A stretch of DNA of 64,000 bases, taken from the NCBI GenBank assembly GCA_965276785.1, contig OZ255629.1:4340001-4404000 (forward strand), written 5' to 3'. The notes beneath the pieces were generated by a model. The model was not told the origin of the DNA. It searched no databases and saw only the letters and a list, made by a program, of their open reading frames with translations. This DNA is from LMUY01 sp965276785 (GTDB lineage Bacteria; Pseudomonadota; Alphaproteobacteria; Acetobacterales; Acetobacteraceae). Positions 52,385 to 64,000 of this stretch are shown one piece after another. Each line of letters begins with the position of its first letter. The stretch's first letter is position 1. The translations under genes and the position numbers were made by a program.

Positions 52385-52933
52385 CTAGCCGGGCGTAGGC
52401 AGCGGCAGGGGGTTAGGAGACAGGGTGCGCAAGTAATCGATCACGTCCGCCCGCTCCTTGTCGTCGTTGATGCCGGCGAAGCCCATCTTGGTGCCGGGCG
52501 CATAGGCGGAAGGCTTCTTCAGCCACTCGTTCAACTCGTCGAAGGTCCACGGTCCGGTCTTGCTCTTGATCGCGCTGGAATAGCTGTAGCCCTCCATATG
52601 AGCGTGCGGGCCGCCGACGACGCCGTAGAGGTTTGGCCCGACGATCGCTTTACCGCCCTCGTTGAAGCTGTGACAGATCGAGCAGAGCTTCTTCACGTCC
52701 GCCTCGCCGGCGGCGGGGTCGGCCTTGACCAAGAGCGGCGCGATCGGGGGCAGCGGAGCGGCGGCCGGGGCGGCCGCGCTGGGGGGCGGGGCCTCGGCGC
52801 TCTCGATCTTGATGGCTGGCTGCTTAAGACGGGCCGGGTGCACCAATTGGTCGCTAATCACACCGCTCACCATGAAGGCAATACCCGCGACCAGGATGGC
52901 CGACGCGACTTTGTTGATCTCCATGCTGTCCAT
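52385..52933 (-). CDS. Membrane-anchored cytochrome c (CycM/c552-like)
   Basis: A 182-residue protein. An uncleaved N-terminal helix (VASAILVAGIAFMVSGVI, about residues 9-26) is followed by a Pro/Ala-rich linker (PPPSAAAPAAAPLPPIAP) and one class I cytochrome c domain. The haem motif is CSICH with Met ligand in GTKMGFAG. Such proteins pass electrons from the bc1 complex to terminal oxidases. It could also feed the reaction-centre cytochrome. The ATG of MDSMEINK is used; an ATG three codons later is possible. Confidence 0.87.
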   Translation of the reverse strand: MDSMEINKVASAILVAGIAFMVSGVISDQLVHPARLKQPAIKIESAEAPPPSAAAPAAAPLPPIAPLLVKADPAAGEADVKKLCSICHSFNEGGKAIVGPNLYGVVGGPHAHMEGYSYSSAIKSKTGPWTFDELNEWLKKPSAYAPGTKMGFAGINDDKERADVIDYLRTLSPNPLPLPTPG

Positions 52934-52976
52934 TGGACACCCAACTCCTGCTCTGCACGCCCACTGTGCCGAGACG

Positions 52977-55199
52977 CTATAATGGACTGGCCTCGGTTTC
53001 AGCAACCGTCGGCCGCGCTACCGCTCCGCCGCGGGCCGCGGCGCCGGCTGTATTGATGGTGGCGTCGACATATTCCTTGGCCAGGATCAGCTCGAACAGC
53101 AGCAAGGAGCGGCCGGTGACGATGTAGTCGTCACCGAACTCATAGCGGGCATCGTCCGGTTGGCCGGTTTGGTTGGTGTCGATGGAGCACTTCCAGGCCA
53201 GCCCGCCCGGCACCTTGGGCAGCACGAAGGTGACGGCGTCGTGGTAGGAGTTGAGGATGACGAAGACCGTGGCGTCCGAACCGCGGCGGCGGATGCCGCT
53301 CACCTGGGCGCGGCCGTCCAGCAGGATGCCGATGGAGCGCGCCTCGGTGTCGTCCCAGGCGGCTTGGTCCATCTCCTCGCCATCGGCCTTGAGCCAGGTG
53401 ACGTCGCGCACGCCCAAATCCTCGTTCCACTCGGCGGTGAGGAAGCGCGAGCGATGCAGGATGGGCAGTTGCCGGCGCAACGCGGTGAGGCGCTGGACGA
53501 ACTGGACCAGGTGCTGACCCTTCTCGTGCAGGTCCCAGTCCAGCCAACTGATCTCGTTGTCCTGGCAGTAGGCGTTGTTGTTACCGCCTTGGGTGCGGCC
53601 GAACTCGTCGCCGGCCAGCAACATCGGCGTGCCGCGGGAGAGCAGGAGAGTGGCCAACATGTTTTTGATCTGGCGCTCGCGCAGGCCGGCGACCACCGGG
53701 TCGTCGGTCGGACCCTCGACGCCGCAGTTCCAGCTTTCGTTGTTGCTGTTGCCGTCGTTGTTGTCCTCGCCGTTGGCCTCGTTGTGCTTCTCGTTGTAGG
53801 ACGCCCAGTCGTTCAGCGTGAAGCCGTCATGGGCGGTGAGGAAATTGACCGAGGACCAGGCGGGGCGGCCGCGATGATTGAAGAAGTCGGCGCTGCCGGT
53901 GAAGCGGGTGGCCATGCCGGTGAGCTTGTCACTGTCGCCCTTCCAGAACGCGCGGGTGGTGTCGCGGTAGCGGTCGTTCCATTCGGCCCAGCCCGGCGGG
54001 AAGCCGCCGACCTGGTAGCCGCCGGGCCCGCAATCCCACGGCTCGGTGATCATCTTGACGTGGCTGAGCACCGGATCCTGGCTGACGGCGCGCAAGAAGC
54101 CGCTTTCCTGGTCGAAGCCGTAGGTCTCGCGCGCCAGGATGGTGCCGAGGTCGAAGCGGAAGCCATCGACATGCATCTCCGTCACCCAGTAGCGCAGGCT
54201 GTCCATCACCATCTGGATGACCCGGGCGTTGGACAGGTTGACTGTGTTGCCGGTGCCGGTGTCGTTGATGTAGTAACGCGGCTGATCGGGCAGCAAGCGG
54301 TAGTAGCTGGCGTTGTCGATGCCCTTGAACGAGAGTGTCGGTCCGTTTTCGTTACCCTCGCAGGTGTGGTTGTAGACCACGTCCAAGATGACTTCGAGGC
54401 CGGCGTCATGGAAGCGGGAGACCATTTCCTTGAATTCGGAAAAGGCAAAGTCCGGCACGCTGGCGTAGCGGCGGCTGGGGGCGAAGAACATCAGGGTGGA
54501 ATAGCCCCAATAGTTCACCAGGCCCTTGTCCACCAAGTAACTGTCGTCGGCAAACATGTGGATAGGCAGCAGTTCAACGCTGGTGACACCGAGAGACTTG
54601 ATGTAGTGGACCACCTCGCGCGTGGCCATGCCGCGGAAGGTGCCGCGCAATGGCTCCGGCACGGCGGGATGCAGCTTGGTGAACCCCTTGACGTGGGCCT
54701 CGTAGAGCACGGTTTGGTCCCAGGGAATCCGCGGGGAGCGGTCCTCGCCCCAGGTAAAGGCCGGGTCGATGACGCGGCCCTTGGGCATGAAGCGGGCGCT
54801 GTCGCGCTCGTCAAAGGTGGTGTCTTCCTCGCCCATGACGTAGCCGAACAGTTCCGGCGCCCAAGTGATCTGGCCGATCACTCCCTTGGCATAGGGGTCG
54901 AGCACCAACTTGTTGGGATTGAAGCGGTGCCCGGCTTCCGGCGCGTAAGGCCCATGGACACGATAGCCGTAGATCGTGCCGGGGCGGGCATCGGGGAGGA
55001 AGCCGTGCCAGATCTCGTTGGTGTATTCCGGCAAGGCGACGCGGGCGACTTCGCTCTCGCCGGCGTCGTCGAAGATGCAGAGCTCAACCTTGGTCGCGTT
55101 GGCGGAAAACAGAGCGAAGTTTACCCCGAGTCCGGTCCACGTCGCGCCCAGCGGGTTGGGGCGACCTTCCTCGATGCGAAGGCTGCTGGCTTGGCTCAT
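52977..55199 (-). CDS. glgX: Glycogen debranching enzyme GlgX
   Basis: A 740-residue GH13 enzyme with an N-terminal CBM48 domain (NPLGATWTGLGVNFALFSAN). The GH13 regions are DVVYNHT, DGFRFDLG (nucleophile Asp), ITEPWD (acid/base Glu) and LTAHDGFT. It removes alpha-1,6 branches from limit dextrins. The C-terminus is extended by an Ala/Gly-rich tail. It is isolated from other glg genes. It diverges from rplK across 327 bases. Confidence 0.94.
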   Translation of the reverse strand: MSQASSLRIEEGRPNPLGATWTGLGVNFALFSANATKVELCIFDDAGESEVARVALPEYTNEIWHGFLPDARPGTIYGYRVHGPYAPEAGHRFNPNKLVLDPYAKGVIGQITWAPELFGYVMGEEDTTFDERDSARFMPKGRVIDPAFTWGEDRSPRIPWDQTVLYEAHVKGFTKLHPAVPEPLRGTFRGMATREVVHYIKSLGVTSVELLPIHMFADDSYLVDKGLVNYWGYSTLMFFAPSRRYASVPDFAFSEFKEMVSRFHDAGLEVILDVVYNHTCEGNENGPTLSFKGIDNASYYRLLPDQPRYYINDTGTGNTVNLSNARVIQMVMDSLRYWVTEMHVDGFRFDLGTILARETYGFDQESGFLRAVSQDPVLSHVKMITEPWDCGPGGYQVGGFPPGWAEWNDRYRDTTRAFWKGDSDKLTGMATRFTGSADFFNHRGRPAWSSVNFLTAHDGFTLNDWASYNEKHNEANGEDNNDGNSNNESWNCGVEGPTDDPVVAGLRERQIKNMLATLLLSRGTPMLLAGDEFGRTQGGNNNAYCQDNEISWLDWDLHEKGQHLVQFVQRLTALRRQLPILHRSRFLTAEWNEDLGVRDVTWLKADGEEMDQAAWDDTEARSIGILLDGRAQVSGIRRRGSDATVFVILNSYHDAVTFVLPKVPGGLAWKCSIDTNQTGQPDDARYEFGDDYIVTGRSLLLFELILAKEYVDATINTAGAAARGGAVARPTVAETEASPL

Positions 55200-55526
55200 T
55201 CTCTTGTCCTAGTGCTTCGACGCATTCAATAGGTTCAGCCTGTGTCGAAGCACTCGCTTGATTTGATGGCCCGATTCAGCCGACGCGCTGAAATGCGCGT
55301 CAGCATCGGACCATTAGGTTGGGCGATAGACCTGCCTGGTGCCAAGCGCGTGAGCCGGGCGCAGGTTTCGCCCTAACAGCAATGATCGTCGCTCAGGAAA
55401 AGCCCTGGACATGGGGCCTCAAAGGCCGTAGACCGCGCCCCTCATTTGGAACGTGGGAGGCCTGCTGGCGCTGGTTTGCGCCTACGGCCGTTTGCACCAC
55501 GGTCCTTGGCGGGAAGGAGCCAGGGG
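55200..55526. other. Gene-free stretch between glgX and rplK
   Basis: No coding region, tRNA or secE/nusG remnant was found here. It holds an inverted repeat with 11-bp arms (55211-55221 and 55244-55254), a 7-bp hairpin GACGCGC-TGAAAT-GCGCGTC (55282-55301) and a small GGCCT-CAA-AGGCC stem (55415-55427). The ribosomal operon promoter must lie in it, but no clear -35/-10 pair could be picked. Confidence 0.5.
55211..55254. repeat. Inverted repeat upstream of glgX
   Basis: AGTGCTTCGAC (55211-55221) and GTCGAAGCACT (55244-55254) are perfect 11-bp arms separated by 22 bases. It starts 11 bases before the glgX ATG on the reverse strand, so it would sit at the glgX promoter or leader. Confidence 0.5.
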
Positions 55527-55961
55527 ATGGCGAAGAAGATCGTTGGCTACATCAAGCTGCAAATTCCGGCCGGCAAGGCGAACCCGTCGCCGCCGGTGGG
55601 CCCCGCGCTTGGGCAGCGCGGCCTGAACATCATGCAGTTCTGTAAGGAATTCAACGCTCTGACCCAGCAGATGGAGCCGGGCATGCCGGTTCCCGTGGTG
55701 ATCACCGCATTTGGCGACCGCACTTTCAGCTTCATCACCAAAACGCCGCCCAACACCTACTTCCTGAAGAAGGCGGCCGGCATCACCAAAGGCACCACCA
55801 CCCCAGGCAAGGGTGCCACAGTCGGCCGAGTCACGATCAGCCAATTGCGCGAGATTGCCGAGACCAAAATGAAGGATATGAACGCCAACGACGTGGACGC
55901 GGCGGTGCGCATGCTCACCGGCTCGGCCCGCTCGATGGGACTCTCGGTGGTGGAGGGCTAG
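55527..55961 (+). CDS. rplK: 50S ribosomal protein L11
   Basis: A 144-residue L11. It shows KIVGYIKLQIPAGKANPSPP, GPALGQRGLNIMQFCK and the C-terminal rRNA-binding GSARSMGLSVV. It binds the GTPase centre of 23S rRNA. The start is the ATG after AGGAGCCAGGGG. It is the first gene of rplKAJL-rpoBC. Unusually, secE and nusG do not precede it. Confidence 0.97.
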   Translation: MAKKIVGYIKLQIPAGKANPSPPVGPALGQRGLNIMQFCKEFNALTQQMEPGMPVPVVITAFGDRTFSFITKTPPNTYFLKKAAGITKGTTTPGKGATVGRVTISQLREIAETKMKDMNANDVDAAVRMLTGSARSMGLSVVEG

Positions 55962-55965
55962 GGCG

Positions 55966-56658
55966 GTGGCACACGACAAGCGCCTGGCGGCGGCCAAAGC
56001 GGCGGTGGATCGGAGCAGGCTCTATCCATTGCCTGAGGCAGTGGCAATCATCAAGGCCAATGCCCGCGCCAAGTTCGACGAGACGGTCGAGTTCTCCATG
56101 AATCTCGGCATTGATCCGCGGCATGCCGACCAGATGGTGCGCGGGCTGATCTCGCTGCCCAACGGCACGGGCAAGACGCTGCGGGTGGGCGTGTTCGCGC
56201 GCAACGTGAAGGCGGCTGAGGCCACCGAGGCGGGGGCGGATGTGGTGGGCGCCGAGGACTTGGCGGAGAGGGTGCAGGCGGGCGAAATCCAGTTCGACCG
56301 CTGCATCGCCACGCCGGACATGATGGCGCTGGTCGGGCGGCTGGGTAAGATCCTCGGGCCGCGCGGGCTGATGCCAAACCCAAAGCTCGGCACGGTGACG
56401 ATGAACGTGAAGGATGCGGTGGCGGCGGCCAAGTCGGGCCAGGTGGAGTTCCGCGCCGAGAAGGCAGGCATCATCCATGCCGGCGTGGGCAAGGCTAGCT
56501 TCGAGGACGACAAGCTGGTGCAGAACATCCGCGCGCTGGTCGATGCGGTGCAGAAGGCCAAGCCGACCGGCGCCAAGGGCACCTATTTGCAGCGGGCGGC
56601 ACTGTCTTCCACCATGGGGCCGGGGATCCGGCTGGATGTGTCGAGCCTGGCTGGCTGA
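55966..56658 (+). CDS. rplA: 50S ribosomal protein L1
   Basis: A 230-residue L1, starting at GTG four bases after rplK. It shows KFDETVEFSMNLGIDPRHAD, GRLGKILGPRGLMPNPKLGT and GKASFEDDKLVQNIRAL. It binds the L1 stalk of 23S rRNA and represses the rplKA mRNA in bacteria studied. Confidence 0.97.
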   Translation: MAHDKRLAAAKAAVDRSRLYPLPEAVAIIKANARAKFDETVEFSMNLGIDPRHADQMVRGLISLPNGTGKTLRVGVFARNVKAAEATEAGADVVGAEDLAERVQAGEIQFDRCIATPDMMALVGRLGKILGPRGLMPNPKLGTVTMNVKDAVAAAKSGQVEFRAEKAGIIHAGVGKASFEDDKLVQNIRALVDAVQKAKPTGAKGTYLQRAALSSTMGPGIRLDVSSLAG

Positions 56659-56926
56659 ACGAGATACGGCGCCGATCCTTCGGGGGCGGCGGCGGGCAGG
56701 CGGGGCCACCAACCCCGCCGACACCCTGTCCGAGACGGCACGTACCCGGTTTGGGTGTAATGGGCTCTGGCCCGCGCGCAGGAGACGGGAATGCCAGCAG
56801 ATCAGCGATGATGTGCGGCGGTTCCGGCGACATGGACAGGCGAACCGGGGTGGGCTGCGGCCTGCCCCTGAGGGAAACCGGCCCGGCGCGGTCCACACGC
56901 GCTTGGCCCTAGTCTGGAGAGCGGTT
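56659..56926 (+). promoter_or_regulatory. rplJ leader region, likely autoregulatory
   Basis: 268 bases between rplA and rplJ without a gene. A strong hairpin GGCGGGG-CCACCAA-CCCCGCC lies at 56699-56719. In other bacteria the L10-L7/L12 complex binds an rplJ leader RNA to limit translation. The position fits, but no specific L10 site could be verified. Confidence 0.4.
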
Positions 56927-57490
56927 TTGGACCGTACGGAGAAGCGGGAGTTCGTCGCCACGCTCGCCGATGTGTTCGCAGCGACGTCCATGGTGGTTGT
57001 CACCCAGAACAAGGGGTTGACGGTGGCCGAGGTGACGCAGTTGCGGGCGCGGATGCGTGCGGCGGGGGCGACCTTCAAGGTTGCAAAGAACCGTTTGGCC
57101 ACGCTTGCCTTGGACGGGACCCGATTCGACGGCATTACGCCCATGCTGACAGGCCCGACCGCGCTCGCGTGGTCGCATGACCCGGTGGCAGTGGCGAAGG
57201 TGGCCGTGGAGTTCGCCAGAACTAACGAGAGACTTGTCTTGATCGGCGGTGCTTTGGGCATCCAGACGCTGAACGCGGATGGGGTCCGGGCACTGGCCGA
57301 ATTGCCGAGCCTGGATGCGCTGCGCGGGAAGATCCTGGGGCTGCTTGCCGCCCCGGCGACCCGGATCGCGGGCGTGTTGCAGGCGCCGGGCGGACAGCTT
57401 GCGCGGGTTCTCGGGGCCTACTCTGCCAAGGATGGGGCCACGAAGGATGCGGCGTCTGCGGACGCGCCATCTGAGGCAGCGGCGGCCTGA
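56927..57490 (+). CDS. rplJ: 50S ribosomal protein L10
   Basis: A 187-residue L10. It begins DRTEKREFVATLADVFAATS and continues MVVVTQNKGLTVAEVTQLR, KVAKNRLA and LTGPTALAWS. The start is TTG at 56927, with GGAGAG six bases upstream; there is no nearby ATG or GTG that keeps the family N-terminus. It anchors L7/L12 dimers to the ribosome. Confidence 0.94.
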   Translation: MDRTEKREFVATLADVFAATSMVVVTQNKGLTVAEVTQLRARMRAAGATFKVAKNRLATLALDGTRFDGITPMLTGPTALAWSHDPVAVAKVAVEFARTNERLVLIGGALGIQTLNADGVRALAELPSLDALRGKILGLLAAPATRIAGVLQAPGGQLARVLGAYSAKDGATKDAASADAPSEAAAA

Positions 57491-57569
57491 TCTACACCAA
57501 AGAGTGAATAAGCCGCGGGGAACCCGGCTTGCATGGAACCGACGGAACATCATTTAAGGAAGTCGCAGA

Positions 57570-57953
57570 ATGGCCGATCTATCGAAAATCGTCGACGAAC
57601 TCTCCAGCCTGACCGTGCTGGAGGCTGCCGAGCTGAGCAAGCTCTTGGAAGAGAAATGGGGCGTGTCTGCCGCGGCACCGGTCGCGGCGGCAGCTCCGGC
57701 CGCCGCTGGCGGCGGAGCGGTGGCGGCTCCGGTGGAGGAGCAGACGGAGTTCACCGTCATCCTGGCCAAGGCGGGTGAAAAGAAGATCAACGTGATTAAA
57801 GAAGTTCGCGCGATCACGGCGCTGGGGCTGAAGGAAGCCAAGGACCTGGTCGAGGGTGCGCCCAAGATGGTCAAGGAAGGCGTGAACAAGGACGAGGCTG
57901 CCAAGCTGAAGAAGCAGCTCGAGGATCAGGGGGCGAGCGTCGAGATCAAGTAA
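57570..57953 (+). CDS. rplL: 50S ribosomal protein L7/L12
   Basis: A 127-residue L7/L12. The N-terminal dimer domain (SKIVDELSSLTVLEAAELSK), an Ala/Gly hinge and the factor-binding C-terminal domain (INVIKEVRAITALGLKEAKD, then GASVEIK) are complete. The gene ends about 110 bases before a three-copy repeat that lies upstream of rpoB. Confidence 0.97.
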   Translation: MADLSKIVDELSSLTVLEAAELSKLLEEKWGVSAAAPVAAAAPAAAGGGAVAAPVEEQTEFTVILAKAGEKKINVIKEVRAITALGLKEAKDLVEGAPKMVKEGVNKDEAAKLKKQLEDQGASVEIK

Positions 57954-58066
57954 CGTCGCTCCCCTCTCCCTGCCTTACGGGATGAGGCGCTGACATGAAA
58001 TGGGGCGGGAACCGGTGTCGGCTCCCGCCTGTCTGCCGTTTGCGGCCACGGTTCGGCCGCAAAGAT

Positions 58067-58153
58067 GCCCCGCCGGGTTTGCCCGGCTTGTAGACGCCCC
58101 GCCGGGCTTGCCCGGCTTGTAGACGCCCCGCCGGGCTTGCCCGGCTTGTAGAC
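58067..58153. repeat. Three tandem 29-bp repeats, each a hairpin, between rplL and rpoB
   Basis: Three units at 58067-58095, 58096-58124 and 58125-58153. Units two and three are identical; unit one differs by one base. Each contains GCCGGGC-TT-GCCCGGC (T in place of C in unit one), followed by GGCTTGTAGAC. The array ends 12 bases before the rpoB ATG, so its transcript would place three hairpins directly ahead of the ribosome binding site (AAGGA at the repeat's end). Confidence 0.85.
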
Positions 58154-58165
58154 GCAAGGATTGGC

Positions 58166-62335
<4,170 letters not shown>

Positions 62336-62354
62336 TCACCGGCTCCCTGTCGTC

Positions 62355-62467
62355 TTGGCCGGGCTTGACCCGGCCATCCACGGCGCGTCGCACGCACCGG
62401 CGGCGCTCGGCTGGCCAAGCGAATCCCAGCCGCAGCCCGTGGAGGCCCGGGTCAAGCCCGGGCATGG
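62355..62467. repeat. REP-like inverted element between rpoB and rpoC
   Basis: The left arm TTGGCCGGGCTTGACCCGGC with CATCCACGG (62355-62383) pairs imperfectly with the right arm CCGTGGAGGCCCGGGTCAAG with CCCGGGCATGG (62437-62467). Such GGCCGGGCTTGACCCGGCC elements are scattered through alphaproteobacterial genomes. Between the arms are about 50 bases without a gene. It separates the two polymerase genes by 180 bases, wider than usual. Confidence 0.65.
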
Positions 62468-62515
62468 CGTTACAAAGGCAGATTGCGACACGGTGAGCGA
62501 AAACAGGAGCTCCCT

Positions 62516-64000
62516 ATGAACGAATTAATGAAGATCCTGGGCCAGGCCGGCACCGCTGCGACCTTCGACCAGATCAAAATCCAAATGGCGTCCCCGGAGC
62601 AAATCCGCTCCTGGTCTTATGGCGAGATCAAGAAGCCCGAGACTATCAATTACCGTACCTTCAAGCCGGAACGCGATGGCCTGTTCTGCGCTCGCATTTT
62701 TGGTCCGATCAAGGACTATGAGTGCCTGTGCGGCAAGTACAAGCGGATGAAGTTCCGCGGCATTATCTGCGAGAAGTGCGGCGTGGAAGTGACGCTGCAG
62801 AAGGTGCGGCGCGAGCGGATGGGTCATATCGAGCTAGCCAGCCCGGTGGCGCATATCTGGTTTCTCAAGAGCCTGCCGAGCCGCATCGGCCTGATGGTCG
62901 ACCTGACGCTGAAAGAGCTTGAGAAGATCCTGTATTTCGAGAGCTATGTCGTGCTCGACCCGGGCACTACCGACCTCAAGATGCACCAGCTTCTTACCGA
63001 AGACATGCTAGAGGCCAAGCAAGACGAGTTCGGCGAGGAGTTCCGCTACGGCATCGGGGCCGAGGCGATCAAGCAGATCCTGATCGGCATCGACATCGGC
63101 GCCGATAGGGTGCGCCTAAGGGCCGAGCTGAAGGAGACCACCTCCGAGGCCAAGCGTAAGAAGCTTGTCAAGCGCCTCAAGCTAATCGAGGCGTTCGGCG
63201 AGAGCGGCGCGTTGCCGGCCTGGATGATCCTGGACGTGATCCCGGTGATCCCGCCCGAGCTGCGTCCGCTGGTGCCGCTTGACGGGGGCCGGTTTGCGAC
63301 GTCGGACCTGAACGACCTGTATCGCCGTGTGATTAACCGCAACAACCGCTTGAAGCGTCTCATTGAGCTGCGCGCGCCGGACATCATCGTGCGCAACGAG
63401 AAGCGCATGCTGCAGGAGTCGGTCGACGCGCTGTTCGATAACGGCCGCCGCGGCCGCGCCATCACGGGGGCGAACAAGCGCCCGCTGAAGTCGCTGTCCG
63501 ACATGCTGAAGGGCAAGCAGGGCCGCTTCCGGCAGAACTTGCTCGGCAAGCGGGTGGACTATTCAGGCCGCTCGGTGATCGTGGTCGGGCCGGAGCTGAA
63601 GCTGCACCAGTGCGGCTTGCCGAAGAAGATGGCGCTCGAGTTGTTCAAGCCGTTTATTTACAGCAAGCTCGAAAAGTATGGCCACGCCACCACCATCAAG
63701 GCCGCCAAGCGGATGGTGGAGAAGGAACGCCCCGAAGTGTGGGATATCCTTGAAGAGGTGATCCGCGAGCATCCGGTGATGCTGAACCGAGCGCCGACGC
63801 TGCACCGCTTGGGCATCCAGGCGTTCGAGCCGGTGCTGATCGAAGGCAAGGCAATCCAGCTTCATCCATTGGTGTGCACCGCCTTCAACGCGGATTTCGA
63901 CGGTGACCAGATGGCGGTGCATGTGCCGCTGAGCCTGGAGGCGCAGCTTGAGGCGCGGGTGCTGATGATGAGCACCAACAACATTCTCAGTCCAGCCAAT
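62516..64000 (+). CDS. rpoC: RNA polymerase beta' subunit, N-terminal part
   Basis: 495 codons are present before the window ends. The start MNELMKILGQAG has AGGAGC six bases upstream. The zinc ribbon Cys set is in YECLCGKYKRMKFRG and ICEKCGVEV. The switch/rudder region has KGKQGRFRQNLLGKRVDYSG. The active-site triad NADFDGDQM places the Mg-binding Asp at residues 460, 462 and 464, the same numbers as in E. coli. The remaining two-thirds lies outside the window. Confidence 0.97.
   Translation, partial: MNELMKILGQAGTAATFDQIKIQMASPEQIRSWSYGEIKKPETINYRTFKPERDGLFCARIFGPIKDYECLCGKYKRMKFRGIICEKCGVEVTLQKVRRERMGHIELASPVAHIWFLKSLPSRIGLMVDLTLKELEKILYFESYVVLDPGTTDLKMHQLLTEDMLEAKQDEFGEEFRYGIGAEAIKQILIGIDIGADRVRLRAELKETTSEAKRKKLVKRLKLIEAFGESGALPAWMILDVIPVIPPELRPLVPLDGGRFATSDLNDLYRRVINRNNRLKRLIELRAPDIIVRNEKRMLQESVDALFDNGRRGRAITGANKRPLKSLSDMLKGKQGRFRQNLLGKRVDYSGRSVIVVGPELKLHQCGLPKKMALELFKPFIYSKLEKYGHATTIKAAKRMVEKERPEVWDILEEVIREHPVMLNRAPTLHRLGIQAFEPVLIEGKAIQLHPLVCTAFNADFDGDQMAVHVPLSLEAQLEARVLMMSTNNILSPAN

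Noticed and set aside
53160..55232. 690-codon open frame antisense to glgX
   Set aside because: glgX has all catalytic motifs on the opposite strand; this frame has no family features.
55200..55526. tRNA gene before rplK
   Set aside because: The hairpins seen do not assemble into a cloverleaf and no T-arm or CCA-type end was found.
58067..58153. CRISPR array
   Set aside because: The units are directly joined without spacers and each is a hairpin; there are no cas genes.

Overview
The window is GC-rich (roughly two-thirds G+C) chromosomal DNA of an alphaproteobacterium. The best fit is a photosynthesis-capable member of the Acetobacteraceae with a large genome, such as the Rhodopila/Acidisphaera type. 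That placement is inferred from a purple-bacterial reaction-centre operon with a tetrahaem cytochrome, the L-amino-acid (Aap-type) transporter, a B12-dependent ribonucleotide reductase, and the style of the rpoB/rpoC region. No rRNA, tRNA, transposase or CRISPR array was seen.

Layout. 1-8.3 kb: the 5' end of nrdJ, a LysR regulator, a small lipoprotein, a phospholipase-D-like protein, and two overlapping TPR proteins (one ending in a glycosyltransferase-like domain, one in an ATP-grasp domain). These are followed by a small unknown gene that has a broken copy near 34.3 kb. 8.5-13.15 kb: a four-gene oxidative operon (CocE-type hydrolase, FAD oxidase, 2-oxoglutarate/Fe(II) oxygenase, short-chain dehydrogenase). 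13.1-17.8 kb, reverse strand: pufL-pufM-pufC-puhA-puhB plus a TfoX-domain gene, a complete reaction centre in one tightly coupled operon with no antenna genes. A tandem TGT-N12-ACA operator of the PpsR/CrtJ kind lies upstream of pufL. 17.9-24.5 kb: an SH3-domain protein and an exopolysaccharide cluster (O-antigen ligase-like protein, two glycosyltransferases, outer-membrane barrel, lytic transglycosylase, Wza-like lipoprotein). 24.5-31.3 kb: an acetyltransferase, aapQMP-type permeases and ATPase followed by a family-5 solute-binding protein, and a LysR regulator. 31.4-34.2 kb: cysD-cysNC sulfate activation. 34.6-46.7 kb: assorted hydrolases, dehydrogenases, an MFS transporter, an RraA-like protein, a phosphodiesterase, a polyamine-binding protein with an ATPase but no permeases, a Tat-exported dehydrogenase and a second ATP-grasp protein. 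46.9-52.4 kb: PsiE, CopD/CopC, a degenerate SDR with an amidase, and an AlkA-like glycosylase. 52.4-55.2 kb: a membrane-anchored cytochrome c and glgX. 55.5-64 kb: rplK-rplA-rplJ-rplL-rpoB-rpoC, with repeat elements inserted between rplL and rpoB and between rpoB and rpoC.

The most interesting locus is the reaction-centre operon. All His/Glu ligands for bacteriochlorophyll and iron are kept. Residues controlling QB protonation and the bacteriopheophytin hydrogen bond differ from the Rhodobacter type. The order pufLMC-puhAB without pufBA, under its own apparent PpsR operator, suggests a second or specialised reaction centre whose antenna, if it has one, is encoded elsewhere.
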